DNA of 64,000 bases from Streptomyces sp. NBC_01446 (lineage in GTDB: Bacteria; Actinomycetota; Actinomycetes; Streptomycetales; Streptomycetaceae): assembly GCF_026340095.1 (NCBI RefSeq), contig NZ_JAPEPO010000001.1:4228501-4292500 (forward strand). Direction: 5' to 3'. This document shows, piece by piece, positions 33,545 through 41,359 of the stretch (position 1 is its first letter; each line of letters begins with the position of its first letter). The position numbers and the translations under genes are program-made. The notes beneath the pieces were generated by a model, which saw only the letters and a program-made list of their open reading frames with translations, was not told where the DNA came from and did no database searches.

Positions 33545-35863
33545 ATGTCCATTTCCAGTTCTGACCACTCCGTCATGCCCGAGAACGACGAGGCCGTGCA
33601 GGTTCTCGCCGTCGACGAGGACGTGACTGCCGTTGCCGTCGGAGAGGCCGCTGTCAGCGCCTCGGCCGATGCCGACACCGACAACGACACCCCTGCCGAG
33701 CCCACCCTGACCTTCGGCGACCTCGGTCTGCCCGAGGGCATCGTCCGCAAGCTCGCGCAGAACGGCGTGACCGCGCCGTTCCCGATCCAGGCCGCGACCA
33801 TCCCGGACGCCCTGGCCGGCAAGGACATCCTCGGCCGTGGCCGCACCGGCTCCGGCAAGACCCTCTCCTTCGGTCTGCCGACCCTGGCGCGCCTCGCCGG
33901 CGGTCACACCGAGAAGAAGAAGCCCCGCGCGGTCATCCTGACCCCGACCCGCGAGCTGGCGATGCAGGTCGCCGACGCCCTCCAGCCCTACGGCGACGTC
34001 CTCGGCCTGAAGATGAAGGTCGTCTGCGGCGGTACGTCCATGGGTAACCAGATCTACGCCCTCGAGCGCGGCGTCGACGTCCTCGTCGCCACCCCGGGCC
34101 GTCTGCGCGACATCATCAACCGCGGCGCCTGCTCGCTCGCGAACGTCGAGATCGCCGTTCTGGACGAGGCCGACCAGATGTCCGACCTGGGCTTCCTGCC
34201 CGAGGTCACCGAGCTGCTCGACCAGGTCCCGGCCGACGGCCAGCGCATGCTGTTCTCGGCCACGATGGAGAACGAGATCTCCACGCTGGTCAAGCGCTAC
34301 CTGACCAACCCGGTCACGCACGAGGTCGACGCCGCCCAGGGCGCCGTCACGACCATGACCCACCACATCCTGATCGTGAAGCCCAAGGACAAGGCGCCGG
34401 TCACCGCCGCGATCGCCTCCCGCAAGGGCCGCACGATCATCTTCGTCCGCACCCAGCTGGGCGCCGACCGCATCGCCGAGCAGCTCCAGGACGCCGGTGT
34501 GAAGGCCGACGCGCTGCACGGCGGCATGACGCAGGGTTCTCGTACCCGCGTCCTCGCCGACTTCAAGGACGGCTACGTCAACACGCTCGTCGCCACCGAC
34601 GTCGCCGCCCGCGGTATCCACGTCGACGGCATCGACCTGGTCCTGAACGTGGACCCGGCCGGTGACCACAAGGACTACCTGCACCGCTCGGGCCGTACCG
34701 CGCGTGCCGGCAAGTCCGGTGTCGTCGTCTCGCTGTCGCTGCCGCACCAGCGCCGCCAGATCTTCCGCCTCATGGAGGACGCGGGCGTCGACGCCTCGCG
34801 CCACATCATCCAGGGCGGTGCGGCCTTCGACCCGGAGGTCGCCGAGATCACCGGTGCCCGGTCCATGACCGAGGTCCAGGCCGAGTCCGCGGGCAACGCC
34901 GCGCAGCAGGCCGAGCGTGAGGTCACCTCCCTCACCAAGGAGCTGGAGCGTGCCACGCGCCGCGCCGGCGAGCTGCGCGAGGAGGCCGACCGCCTCACCG
35001 CGCGTGCCGCCCGTGAGCGTGGCGAGGACGCCGAGGGTGTCGCCGCCGCCGTCGCCGCCGCTGCCGAGAAGGCCGCCGAGGCGTCCGTCCCGGAGCAGGC
35101 TGCCGCGCCGGCCGAGCGCCAGGAGCGTTCGTCCTCGTACGAGCAGCGCCCGCAGCGCCGTGACGAGCGGGGCAACTACGAGAAGCGCGACCGTCGCGAC
35201 GACCGTCCCTCGGGCGGCTTCAACCGTGACCGTCGTGACAACGACCGTGGTGGCTTCCGTCGCGACGACCGTCCGTCCGGTGGTGGCTTCAACCGTGACC
35301 GTCGTGACAACGACCGTGGTGGCTTCCGTCGCGACGACCGTCCGACCGGTGGCGGCTTCAACCGCGACCGTCGCGACAACGACCGTCCCTCCGGTGGTGG
35401 CTTCAACCGTGACCGTCGTGACGAGCGTCCGTCCGGTGGTGGCTTCAACCGTGACCGTCGTGACGAGCGTCCGTCCGGTGGTGGCTTCAACCGCGACCGT
35501 CGTGACGAGCGCCCCTCGGGCGGTGGCTTCCGCCGTGACGACCGTCCGTCCGGTGGTGGCTTCAACCGTGACCGTCGTGACGAGCGTCCGTCCGGTGGTG
35601 GCTTCAACCGTGACCGTCGTGACGAGCGCCCCTCGGGCGGCGGCTTCCGCCGTGACGACCGCCCCTCCGGCGGCCACCGCGGCAGCGACCGTCCGTTCAA
35701 CCGTGACCGTCGCGACGACCGTCCCGCCGGCGGCGGCTTCCGCGCCGGTGGCCACGACCGTCCCCAGGGCCGCCGTGACGACCACCGCGGTGCGGGCTCC
35801 GGCTCGACCGGCGGTTCCTCGTTCCGCCGCGACGAGAAGCCGCGCTGGAAGCGCAACGGCTGA
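33545..35863 (+). CDS. DEAD-box ATP-dependent RNA helicase with RGD-rich repeat tail
   Basis: A 772-residue RNA helicase. The core has the Q-motif APFPIQ (about 78), motif I GRTGSGKT (99-106), motif Ia PTRELA, motif II LDEADQ (206-211), motif III FSATM, and motifs V/VI (VATDVAARGIHV, HRSGRTARAG). A coiled, charged linker (residues about 440-540) leads to a tail of roughly 200 residues built from DRPSGGGFNRDRR/DERPSGGGFNRDRR repeats, an RGG-like RNA-binding region. Such enzymes remodel structured RNA, often in the cold. ATG 33545 has GGAAGG about 15 nt upstream; ATG 33575 is an alternative start. Confidence 0.93.
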   Translation: MSISSSDHSVMPENDEAVQVLAVDEDVTAVAVGEAAVSASADADTDNDTPAEPTLTFGDLGLPEGIVRKLAQNGVTAPFPIQAATIPDALAGKDILGRGRTGSGKTLSFGLPTLARLAGGHTEKKKPRAVILTPTRELAMQVADALQPYGDVLGLKMKVVCGGTSMGNQIYALERGVDVLVATPGRLRDIINRGACSLANVEIAVLDEADQMSDLGFLPEVTELLDQVPADGQRMLFSATMENEISTLVKRYLTNPVTHEVDAAQGAVTTMTHHILIVKPKDKAPVTAAIASRKGRTIIFVRTQLGADRIAEQLQDAGVKADALHGGMTQGSRTRVLADFKDGYVNTLVATDVAARGIHVDGIDLVLNVDPAGDHKDYLHRSGRTARAGKSGVVVSLSLPHQRRQIFRLMEDAGVDASRHIIQGGAAFDPEVAEITGARSMTEVQAESAGNAAQQAEREVTSLTKELERATRRAGELREEADRLTARAARERGEDAEGVAAAVAAAAEKAAEASVPEQAAAPAERQERSSSYEQRPQRRDERGNYEKRDRRDDRPSGGFNRDRRDNDRGGFRRDDRPSGGGFNRDRRDNDRGGFRRDDRPTGGGFNRDRRDNDRPSGGGFNRDRRDERPSGGGFNRDRRDERPSGGGFNRDRRDERPSGGGFRRDDRPSGGGFNRDRRDERPSGGGFNRDRRDERPSGGGFRRDDRPSGGHRGSDRPFNRDRRDDRPAGGGFRAGGHDRPQGRRDDHRGAGSGSTGGSSFRRDEKPRWKRNG
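35190..35760 (+). repeat. In-frame tandem repeats encoding the helicase RGD-rich tail
   Basis: Imperfect tandem array with a basic 42-bp unit (14 residues, DERPSGGGFNRDRR), interspersed with shorter units of the form GGFRRDDRPSG. Neighbouring copies are nearly identical at the DNA level (for example 35419-35502 and 35578-35627), so recent expansion or gene conversion is likely. Confidence 0.85.
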
Positions 35864-35901
35864 CAGCCGCAGGGCCTGATGGCCTGACGGCTTGAGCTGA
35901 G

Positions 35902-35937
35902 AAGGGCCCGGGAGACGATCACGTCTCCCGGGCCCTT
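35902..35937 (+). terminator. Hairpin terminator after the DEAD-box helicase
   Basis: Perfect 16-bp inverted repeat (35902-35917 / 35922-35937) with loop ATCA, followed by a pyrimidine-rich TTCTTCTTTT-like stretch. Confidence 0.9.
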
Positions 35938-36032
35938 TCTTCTTTTCCGCCCCCGTACCGGCGTCCACCCGCGGGCATTATTTGGCCAAGGCCCGCGCAT
36001 GTCCCGCCCCCGGCACGGGAATCGCTGGGGGC

Positions 36033-37577
36033 ATGACAAGTGACCCAGTGGCGCAGCAACCGCCGCCTTCGACCGACGAGGAACGTCTCGCCCAGCTCGG
36101 CTACACGCAGGTCCTCGCCCGCAGGATGTCGGCGTTCTCCAACTACGCCGTCTCCTTCACGATCATCTCGGTGCTCTCCGGGTGCCTGACGATGTATCTG
36201 TTCGGGATGAACACCGGCGGCCCCGCCCTGATCACCTGGGGGTGGGTCGGGGTCGGGCTGATGACGCTGTTCGTCGGGCTCGCGATGGCGGAGATCTGCT
36301 CGGCGTACCCGACCTCCGCCGGCCTCTACTTCTGGGCGCACCGGCTCGCACCCGCGCGGACGGCCGCCGCGTGGGCGTGGTTCACGGGCTGGTTCAACGT
36401 CCTGGGACAGGTCGCGGTGACCGCCGGCATCGACTTCGGCGCCGCGTCCTTCCTCGGCGCGTACCTGAACCTCCAGTTCGACTTCGCGGTGACGCCGGGG
36501 CGGACGATCCTGCTGTTCGCGGCGATCCTCGTGCTGCACGGGCTCCTCAACACCTTCGGCGTGCGCATCGTCGGGCTGCTCAACAGCGTCAGCGTCTGGT
36601 GGCACGTCGTCGGCGTCGCCGTCATCGTCGGCGCGCTCGCCTTCGCGCCGGACAGCCACCAGTCCGCGTCCTTCGTCTTCACGAAGTTCGTCAACAACAC
36701 CGGCTGGGGCAGCGGGTTCTACGTCGTCCTGATCGGACTGCTGATGGCCCAGTACACGTTCACGGGCTACGACGCCTCCGCGCACATGACCGAGGAGACC
36801 CACGACGCGTCCACCGCGGGGCCGAAGGGCATCGTGCGCTCCATCTGGACGTCCTGGATCGCCGGGTTCGTACTGCTGCTCGGCTTCACCTTCGCCATCC
36901 AGTCGTACCAGGGAGCCCTCGGCTCGGCCACGGGCGCACCGCCCGCGCAGATCCTGCTCGACGCGCTCGGGGCGACGGCCGGGAAGCTGCTGCTGCTCGT
37001 CGTCATCGGCGCGCAGCTCTTCTGCGGCATGGCCTCCGTCACGGCCAACAGCCGTATGATCTACGCCTTTTCGCGTGACGGAGCGCTGCCGTACTCGCAC
37101 GTCTGGCACACCGTCAGCCCGCGCACCCGCACTCCCGTCGCCGCGGTGTGGCTCGCCGCGCTCGGCGCCCTCGTGCTCGGACTGCCGTACCTCATCAACG
37201 TCACGGCGTACGCGGCCGTGACCTCGATCGCCGTCATCGGTCTCTACATCGCGTACGTCGTGCCGACCCTGCTGCGGCTGCGCAAGGGCGACGCCTTCGA
37301 GCGCGGGCCCTGGCACCTGGGCAGATGGTCGCGGCCGATCGGGATCGTGGCCGTGGTGTGGGTCGCCGTCATCACGGTCCTCTTCATGCTGCCGCAGGTC
37401 TCGCCGGTCACGTGGGAGACGTTCAACTACGCCCCGATCGCGGTCCTTGTGGTCCTCGGGTTCGCCGGCGTGTGGTGGCTGGTGTCGGCCCGGCACTGGT
37501 TCCTCAACCCGGAGCACGCGCGGACCGTCGCGCGTGAGGCGGGGCGTGTGGGAGCGCCGGAACCGGTCGATCCGTGA
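36033..37577 (+). CDS. APC-superfamily amino acid permease
   Basis: A 514-residue integral membrane transporter with about 12 hydrophobic helices. The N-terminal region LARRMSAFSNYAVSFTIISVLSG is typical of the amino acid/choline transporter branch of the APC family (GABA-permease-like). Further family-like pieces are AEICSAYPTSAGLYFWAHRLAP and FTGYDASAHMTEETHDAS. The substrate is probably an amino acid or amine; it cannot be fixed from sequence. ATG 36033 follows GGGGG. It lies alone between the helicase terminator and tRNA-Lys. Confidence 0.9.
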   Translation: MTSDPVAQQPPPSTDEERLAQLGYTQVLARRMSAFSNYAVSFTIISVLSGCLTMYLFGMNTGGPALITWGWVGVGLMTLFVGLAMAEICSAYPTSAGLYFWAHRLAPARTAAAWAWFTGWFNVLGQVAVTAGIDFGAASFLGAYLNLQFDFAVTPGRTILLFAAILVLHGLLNTFGVRIVGLLNSVSVWWHVVGVAVIVGALAFAPDSHQSASFVFTKFVNNTGWGSGFYVVLIGLLMAQYTFTGYDASAHMTEETHDASTAGPKGIVRSIWTSWIAGFVLLLGFTFAIQSYQGALGSATGAPPAQILLDALGATAGKLLLLVVIGAQLFCGMASVTANSRMIYAFSRDGALPYSHVWHTVSPRTRTPVAAVWLAALGALVLGLPYLINVTAYAAVTSIAVIGLYIAYVVPTLLRLRKGDAFERGPWHLGRWSRPIGIVAVVWVAVITVLFMLPQVSPVTWETFNYAPIAVLVVLGFAGVWWLVSARHWFLNPEHARTVAREAGRVGAPEPVDP

Positions 37578-37698
37578 GCGTCAGGTGCGCCGTCCGGCCG
37601 CCCGTGTGACCTCCGACAGGCCGTGGAGGCCGATACCCGATCGGCCTCCCGGTCCCGGCGGGCTATGCTCGGGGATGCGTCGGCGCGGGCCGGCGTGT

Positions 37699-37771
37699 GG
37701 ACCCTTAGCTCAATTGGCAGAGCAGTGGACTTTTAATCCATTGGTTGTGGGTTCGAGTCCCACAGGGTCTA
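37699..37771 (+). tRNA. tRNA-Lys (UUU anticodon)
   Basis: 73-nt plus-strand cloverleaf: acceptor GGACCCT/AGGGTCT (terminal G-U), D-stem GCTC, anticodon stem TGGA/TCCA with loop CTTTTAA, T-loop TTCGAGT, discriminator A; CCA not encoded. Confidence 0.94.
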
Positions 37772-37780
37772 CCGCGTGAA

Positions 37781-37816
37781 CAGCGGCCCGGACGGCTTCG
37801 GCCGGCCGGGCCGCTG
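37781..37816. terminator. Hairpin terminator after tRNA-Lys
   Basis: 11-bp inverted repeat CAGCGGCCCGG / CCGGGCCGCTG (37781-37791 / 37806-37816) with an inner GGC-TTC-GGCC stem. It lies between convergent tRNA-Lys and the P-type ATPase gene. Confidence 0.8.
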
Positions 37817-37844
37817 CGCTGTTCCCGCCGAACTCCGTTGCCCC

Positions 37845-40445
37845 TCACGCCTGCCGTACGTACCGCCTCTTCACCGCCGTCAGCGCGACCGCGTACAGGG
37901 CGAGGACCGCCGCGAGGAGCGCGTAGTACACGGGTGGCAGGGGAGTCATGCCGAGCGGGTGGGCCGCGGGGGTCAGTGGCAGCACGACGCCGACGACGGC
38001 CAGGGACGCGACCGCCCAGCGGACCGGTCCCGGGGTGCGCGGGGCGCGGCCGGTGCGCAGGAGCAGCATCACCAGACCCTGTGTCAGGAGGTTCTCGGTG
38101 AACCAGCCCGAGTGGAACGCCGCCTCGTCGGCCGGGCCCGCCGTGGAGTGCAGGGCGAGCGGGAGGACGCCGAAGGTCGCGAGGTCGGCGGCGGCGTTGA
38201 GGACGCCGAACCCGGTGATGAAGCGCAGGAAGTCGCGCGGGCGCAGCGTCGTGGGGCGGCGCAGGGCGGCGGCCGCCGGGCGGTCGAAGGCGAACGACAG
38301 CTGGGCCGCGTCGAAGCACAGGTTCTGCGCGAGCACCTGCGCCGGGAGCATCGGCAGGAACGGCAGCAGGAGGCCCGCCGACAGCATCGCGATCACGTTG
38401 CCGAGGTTCGAGGAGAGCGTGACGCGCAGATACGTGGCGATGTTGCCGCTGCTGTGACGGCCCGCGGTGATCGCGTGGCCGATCGCGGTGAGGTCCTTGC
38501 CCGGCCGGTCCGCGGGCTGCGCGAGCACGATGTCCGCCGCGTCGCGCGCCGCCGCGACCGCGTCGCGCGGGCAGATCCCGACGTCGGCGGCGCGCAGCGC
38601 GGGCAGGTCGTTCACACCGTCGCCCAGGAAACCGACGGTCGTCTCCCCGCCGGCGCGCAGGGCGGTGACGATGCGCGCCTTGTGGGCGGGGGTGCAGCGG
38701 GCGAAGACGGTGGTGTGGCTGGCGAGGCGGGCCAGTTCCTCGTCCGTGAGCGCGTCGAGGGTGTCCGCGGTGTGTATGTCGCCGGGGGCGAGGCCCAGAT
38801 CGCGCAGGGCGCGGGACGTGGTGCCGGGGTGGTCGCCGGTGATGACCTTGACCATGACGCCGCGCTCGCCCAGGTCGCGCAGGGCCTGCGCGGCGGTCGG
38901 CACGAGGGCGTCGGTGAAGGCGACGAAGCCGGTGAAGGTGAGGCCGCGTTCGTCGGCGGTGCTTCCCCCACCGCCTGAAGGGATCGGGAGGGCCCCCGGG
39001 CGGTGCCGGGCGGGGCGATCGGCTGTTGCCACCGCGAGGAGCCGCAGCCCGTCGCCGGACATGTCCGCGGCCCGGGCGAGCAGGCTCGCGCGCTCGGCGT
39101 CGTCGAGGGCACACCGCTCCAGGACGTTCTCCACGGAGCCTTTGACGGCGAGCGTGACGGTGCCGAGCGTGCCGGGCCGCCGGACGACGGCGGTCGCGAG
39201 GCGGCGTACGGGGTCGAAGGGCAGGGCGGTGATGCCGTCGTACGCCTCGGTGAAGGCCGGGTCCTTTGCGAGAGCGTGCGTGATGACCGCCTCGTCGAGC
39301 GCGTCCGCGGTCGGCAGGTCGGCGAGCTGGAGCGTCCACCAGGCGGAGACGGCCGCCCAGTGCAGGGCGTCGGGGTCGGTGCGGGCCGGGTCGACGGCCG
39401 GGCGGTCCTGCGTGAGGGTGCCCGTCTTGTCGACGCAGAGGATGTCGACGGCGCCGATGTCGTGCAGCGCGGGGAGCCGTTTGACGATGACGCCGTGGGT
39501 GCGGGCGAGCAGCGCGGAGCCGCGGGCGAGCGCCGTCGTGACGATGACCGGCAGCATCTCCGGGGTGAGCCCGACGGCCACCGCGACGGCGAACGGCAGG
39601 GTCTCCAGGCCCCGGCCGCGCAGCGCGGCGCCGGCCATCAGGACCAGCGGCGGCGTCAGCAGCATGAAGCGGATCAGGGTCCAGGAGATGCCGTGCACCG
39701 AGCGGTCGAAGGCGCTCGCCCCGCGCTCCGCGCCGACCGTGCGGTGGGCGGCGGCGAAGCGGGTGCCGGCGCCCGTCGCGAGCACCACGGCGCTCGCGCT
39801 CCCGGAGGCCACGCTGCCGCCCTGGAAGCACAGATGCGCCGACTCACCGTCCGCGGGCAGGTCCACGGGACGCTTGTCGGCCGGCACGGACTCCCCGGTG
39901 AACGCCGCCTGCTGCACGGTCAGGCCCTGCGCCCGTAGAAGGCGTACGTCGGCGGGGATCAGGTCGCCAGGGCCGAGCCGCACCACGTCGCCGGGCACCA
40001 ACTGGCTCACCGGGAGCTCGTGTTCGGCCGGTGAGGCTGTCTCGTCGGCGCCGGGGCGGCGCAGCACGGTCGCCGTCGTCGCGACGAGCTCGCGCAGGCC
40101 CGCCATGGCGCTGTCCGCACGGCGCTCGCCCGCGGAGCGCAGACAGCAGCTGACGGCGACCAGGACGAGGATCACGCAGGCGGTGCCCCAGGCCGCGACG
40201 GTCGCCGAGACGAGGCCGAGGCAGAGCAGGACCACGGTGAACGGGTCGCGCAGGCTGCGGGCGGCGAGCAGGGGCCAGGACAGGGGGCGCGTACCCGGCG
40301 GGACGTTCTCGCCGTGCCGGGCCAGGCGTCGCTCGGCCTCCGCCTCGGTGAGGCCGCGCGGGCCGCTGTCGAGGGAGCGCAGGAGCTGGAGGGTCGTACG
40401 GCCTGGGGACGGGGCGGCGACGTCGGCCGGGGCGGTGTCGGTCAC
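37845..40445 (-). CDS. mgtA: MgtA-type magnesium-translocating P-type ATPase
   Basis: An 866-residue P-type ATPase. The actuator loop has FTGESVPADK (about 182), the phosphorylation site is CVDKTGTLTQD with Asp339, and the hinge is FLGDGVNDLPALRAADVG. The M4 motif PEMLP (instead of the usual PEGLP) and NLCFDAAQLSFAFD in the membrane half are characteristic of P3B Mg2+ importers of the MgtA/MgtB class. Ten helices are predictable. The GTG start at 40445 overlaps the stop of a 19-codon upstream frame, and a hairpin lies just before it, so translational control is likely. The ion assignment rests on family motifs. Confidence 0.88.
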   Translation of the reverse strand: MTDTAPADVAAPSPGRTTLQLLRSLDSGPRGLTEAEAERRLARHGENVPPGTRPLSWPLLAARSLRDPFTVVLLCLGLVSATVAAWGTACVILVLVAVSCCLRSAGERRADSAMAGLRELVATTATVLRRPGADETASPAEHELPVSQLVPGDVVRLGPGDLIPADVRLLRAQGLTVQQAAFTGESVPADKRPVDLPADGESAHLCFQGGSVASGSASAVVLATGAGTRFAAAHRTVGAERGASAFDRSVHGISWTLIRFMLLTPPLVLMAGAALRGRGLETLPFAVAVAVGLTPEMLPVIVTTALARGSALLARTHGVIVKRLPALHDIGAVDILCVDKTGTLTQDRPAVDPARTDPDALHWAAVSAWWTLQLADLPTADALDEAVITHALAKDPAFTEAYDGITALPFDPVRRLATAVVRRPGTLGTVTLAVKGSVENVLERCALDDAERASLLARAADMSGDGLRLLAVATADRPARHRPGALPIPSGGGGSTADERGLTFTGFVAFTDALVPTAAQALRDLGERGVMVKVITGDHPGTTSRALRDLGLAPGDIHTADTLDALTDEELARLASHTTVFARCTPAHKARIVTALRAGGETTVGFLGDGVNDLPALRAADVGICPRDAVAAARDAADIVLAQPADRPGKDLTAIGHAITAGRHSSGNIATYLRVTLSSNLGNVIAMLSAGLLLPFLPMLPAQVLAQNLCFDAAQLSFAFDRPAAAALRRPTTLRPRDFLRFITGFGVLNAAADLATFGVLPLALHSTAGPADEAAFHSGWFTENLLTQGLVMLLLRTGRAPRTPGPVRWAVASLAVVGVVLPLTPAAHPLGMTPLPPVYYALLAAVLALYAVALTAVKRRYVRQA

Positions 40446-40501
40446 TTTCGGGCGCCGTCAGGGCTTCTCGGGTGTCGGCACCGTCGTCTTCTCCCGTTCA
40501 T
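40442..40501 (-). CDS. Possible 19-codon upstream ORF (leader peptide) of the mgtA-like gene
   Basis: Minus-strand frame from ATG 40501 to a TGA that overlaps the mgtA GTG by 4 bp (GTGA). The peptide is Arg-rich (MNGRRRRCRH..., six Arg in the first dozen residues plus Pro codons) and uses the very rare codons AGA AGA CGA. The second half lies within a hairpin (GGTGCCG / CGGCGCC). Third-position GC is low, so it may be regulatory rather than selected for its peptide. No strong ribosome-binding site is present; GGGGAG is 14 nt upstream. Confidence 0.35.
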   Translation of the reverse strand: MNGRRRRCRHPRSPDGARK

Positions 40502-40577
40502 CGGACCACGAAAGGCTCCCCAGCAGAGAGTTCGGGTCTTCAGTTTAGAGGCGGAACTTTTGCCGCTCCCCGCTAGT

Positions 40578-40595
40578 TTCTACAGAGCTGTAGAA
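40578..40595. promoter_or_regulatory. Operator-like palindrome upstream of terB-like gene
   Basis: TTCTACA-GAGC-TGTAGAA, perfect 7-bp arms, 28 bp before the ATG at 40624, overlapping the expected start of transcription (a TAGTTT -10-like box lies at 40574-40579). TACA-N4-TGTA half-sites resemble BlaI/CopY-type operators, but the binding protein is unknown. Confidence 0.45.
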
Positions 40596-40623
40596 GATCA
40601 GTACACGCCGAACGAGGAGAGTC

Positions 40624-41079
40624 ATGGCCCTGTGGGATCGCTTCAAGGAGTCCGCGTCGACGATGCAGACGCAGCTCATGGCGAAGAAGAACGACCTGAA
40701 GAGCGGCGCCTTCCGTGACGCGAGCATGGCGATGTGCGCGCTGGTCGCGGCGGCCGACAGGAACGTCGACCCGGCCGAGCGCAGCCGCGTGGCCCAGCTC
40801 ATCTCCACGAACGAGGTGCTGCAGAACTTCCCGGCGGACCAGCTCCAGAGCCGCTTCGACGCGAACCTGAACAAGCTGACCGCCGATTTCGACTTCGGCA
40901 AGGTCAGCGTTCTCCAGGAGATCGCCAAGGCGAAGAAGAAGCCCGCCGAGGCGCGCGCGGTCATCCAGATCGGCATCGTCATCGGCGGCGCCGACGGCGA
41001 CTTCGACAAGACCGAGCAGGCCGTCGTCCGCGAGGCCTGCCTGATGCTCGACCTGCCGCCGCACGAGTTCGACCTGTAG
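40624..41079 (+). CDS. TerB-family tellurite resistance protein
   Basis: A 151-residue all-helical cytosolic protein of the TerB family (MALWDRFKESASTMQTQL, MCALVAAADRNVDPAERSRV and VIQIGIVIGGADGDFDKTEQ). The two acidic helix ends (AADRNVDPAE and GADGDFDKTE) are the expected metal-binding sites of the TerB fold. The protein is linked to tellurite and general stress tolerance; the exact role is unclear. It is solitary here, not in a ter cluster. ATG 40624 follows GAGGAGAG. A hairpin 10 bp past the stop ends it. Confidence 0.9.
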   Translation: MALWDRFKESASTMQTQLMAKKNDLKSGAFRDASMAMCALVAAADRNVDPAERSRVAQLISTNEVLQNFPADQLQSRFDANLNKLTADFDFGKVSVLQEIAKAKKKPAEARAVIQIGIVIGGADGDFDKTEQAVVREACLMLDLPPHEFDL

Positions 41080-41088
41080 GGGGATACA

Positions 41089-41123
41089 CCGAAGGCCCGG
41101 AACCATTGGTTCCGGGCCTTCGG
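41089..41123. terminator. Hairpin terminator between terB-like gene and tRNA-fMet
   Basis: Perfect 16-bp inverted repeat (41089-41104 / 41108-41123), loop ATT, between convergent genes, so it can serve both strands. Confidence 0.85.
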
Positions 41124-41130
41124 CCTTCAG

Positions 41131-41204
41131 TAGCGGGGACAGGATTTGAACCTGCGACCTCTGGGTTATGAGCCCAGCGAGCTACCGAGCTGCTCCACCC
41201 CGCG
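41131..41204 (-). tRNA. Initiator tRNA-Met (CAU anticodon)
   Basis: 74-nt minus-strand cloverleaf. The first base C1 does not pair with U72, and the anticodon stem ends in three G-C pairs (GGG/CCC) around loop CTCATAA. Both features mark the initiator tRNA. T-loop TTCAAAT, discriminator A; CCA not encoded. Confidence 0.93.
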
Positions 41205-41359
41205 TCGGTAAACACGACTCTACGCCATTGCGGCGACAGAACGCGAATCGGTTGCCCGGAGTTCCGTGCTCCGCCGTCTCGGACCCCTTTTCACCCGGTC
41301 GGTCCCACCAGGTCGCCCGCCGCCTGTCCGGGGTGAACGCTGGGGTGGGGCCCGATGAC

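Noticed and set aside
35190..35760. Regular repeats that might be taken for a CRISPR array
   Set aside because: No distinct spacers; the units are in-frame codons of the helicase tail.
40446..40560. M-box (ykoK) riboswitch upstream of mgtA-like gene
   Set aside because: The expected conserved M-box blocks (such as GGTGAGGCTCC) are not recognisable; only a hairpin and a short frame are seen.
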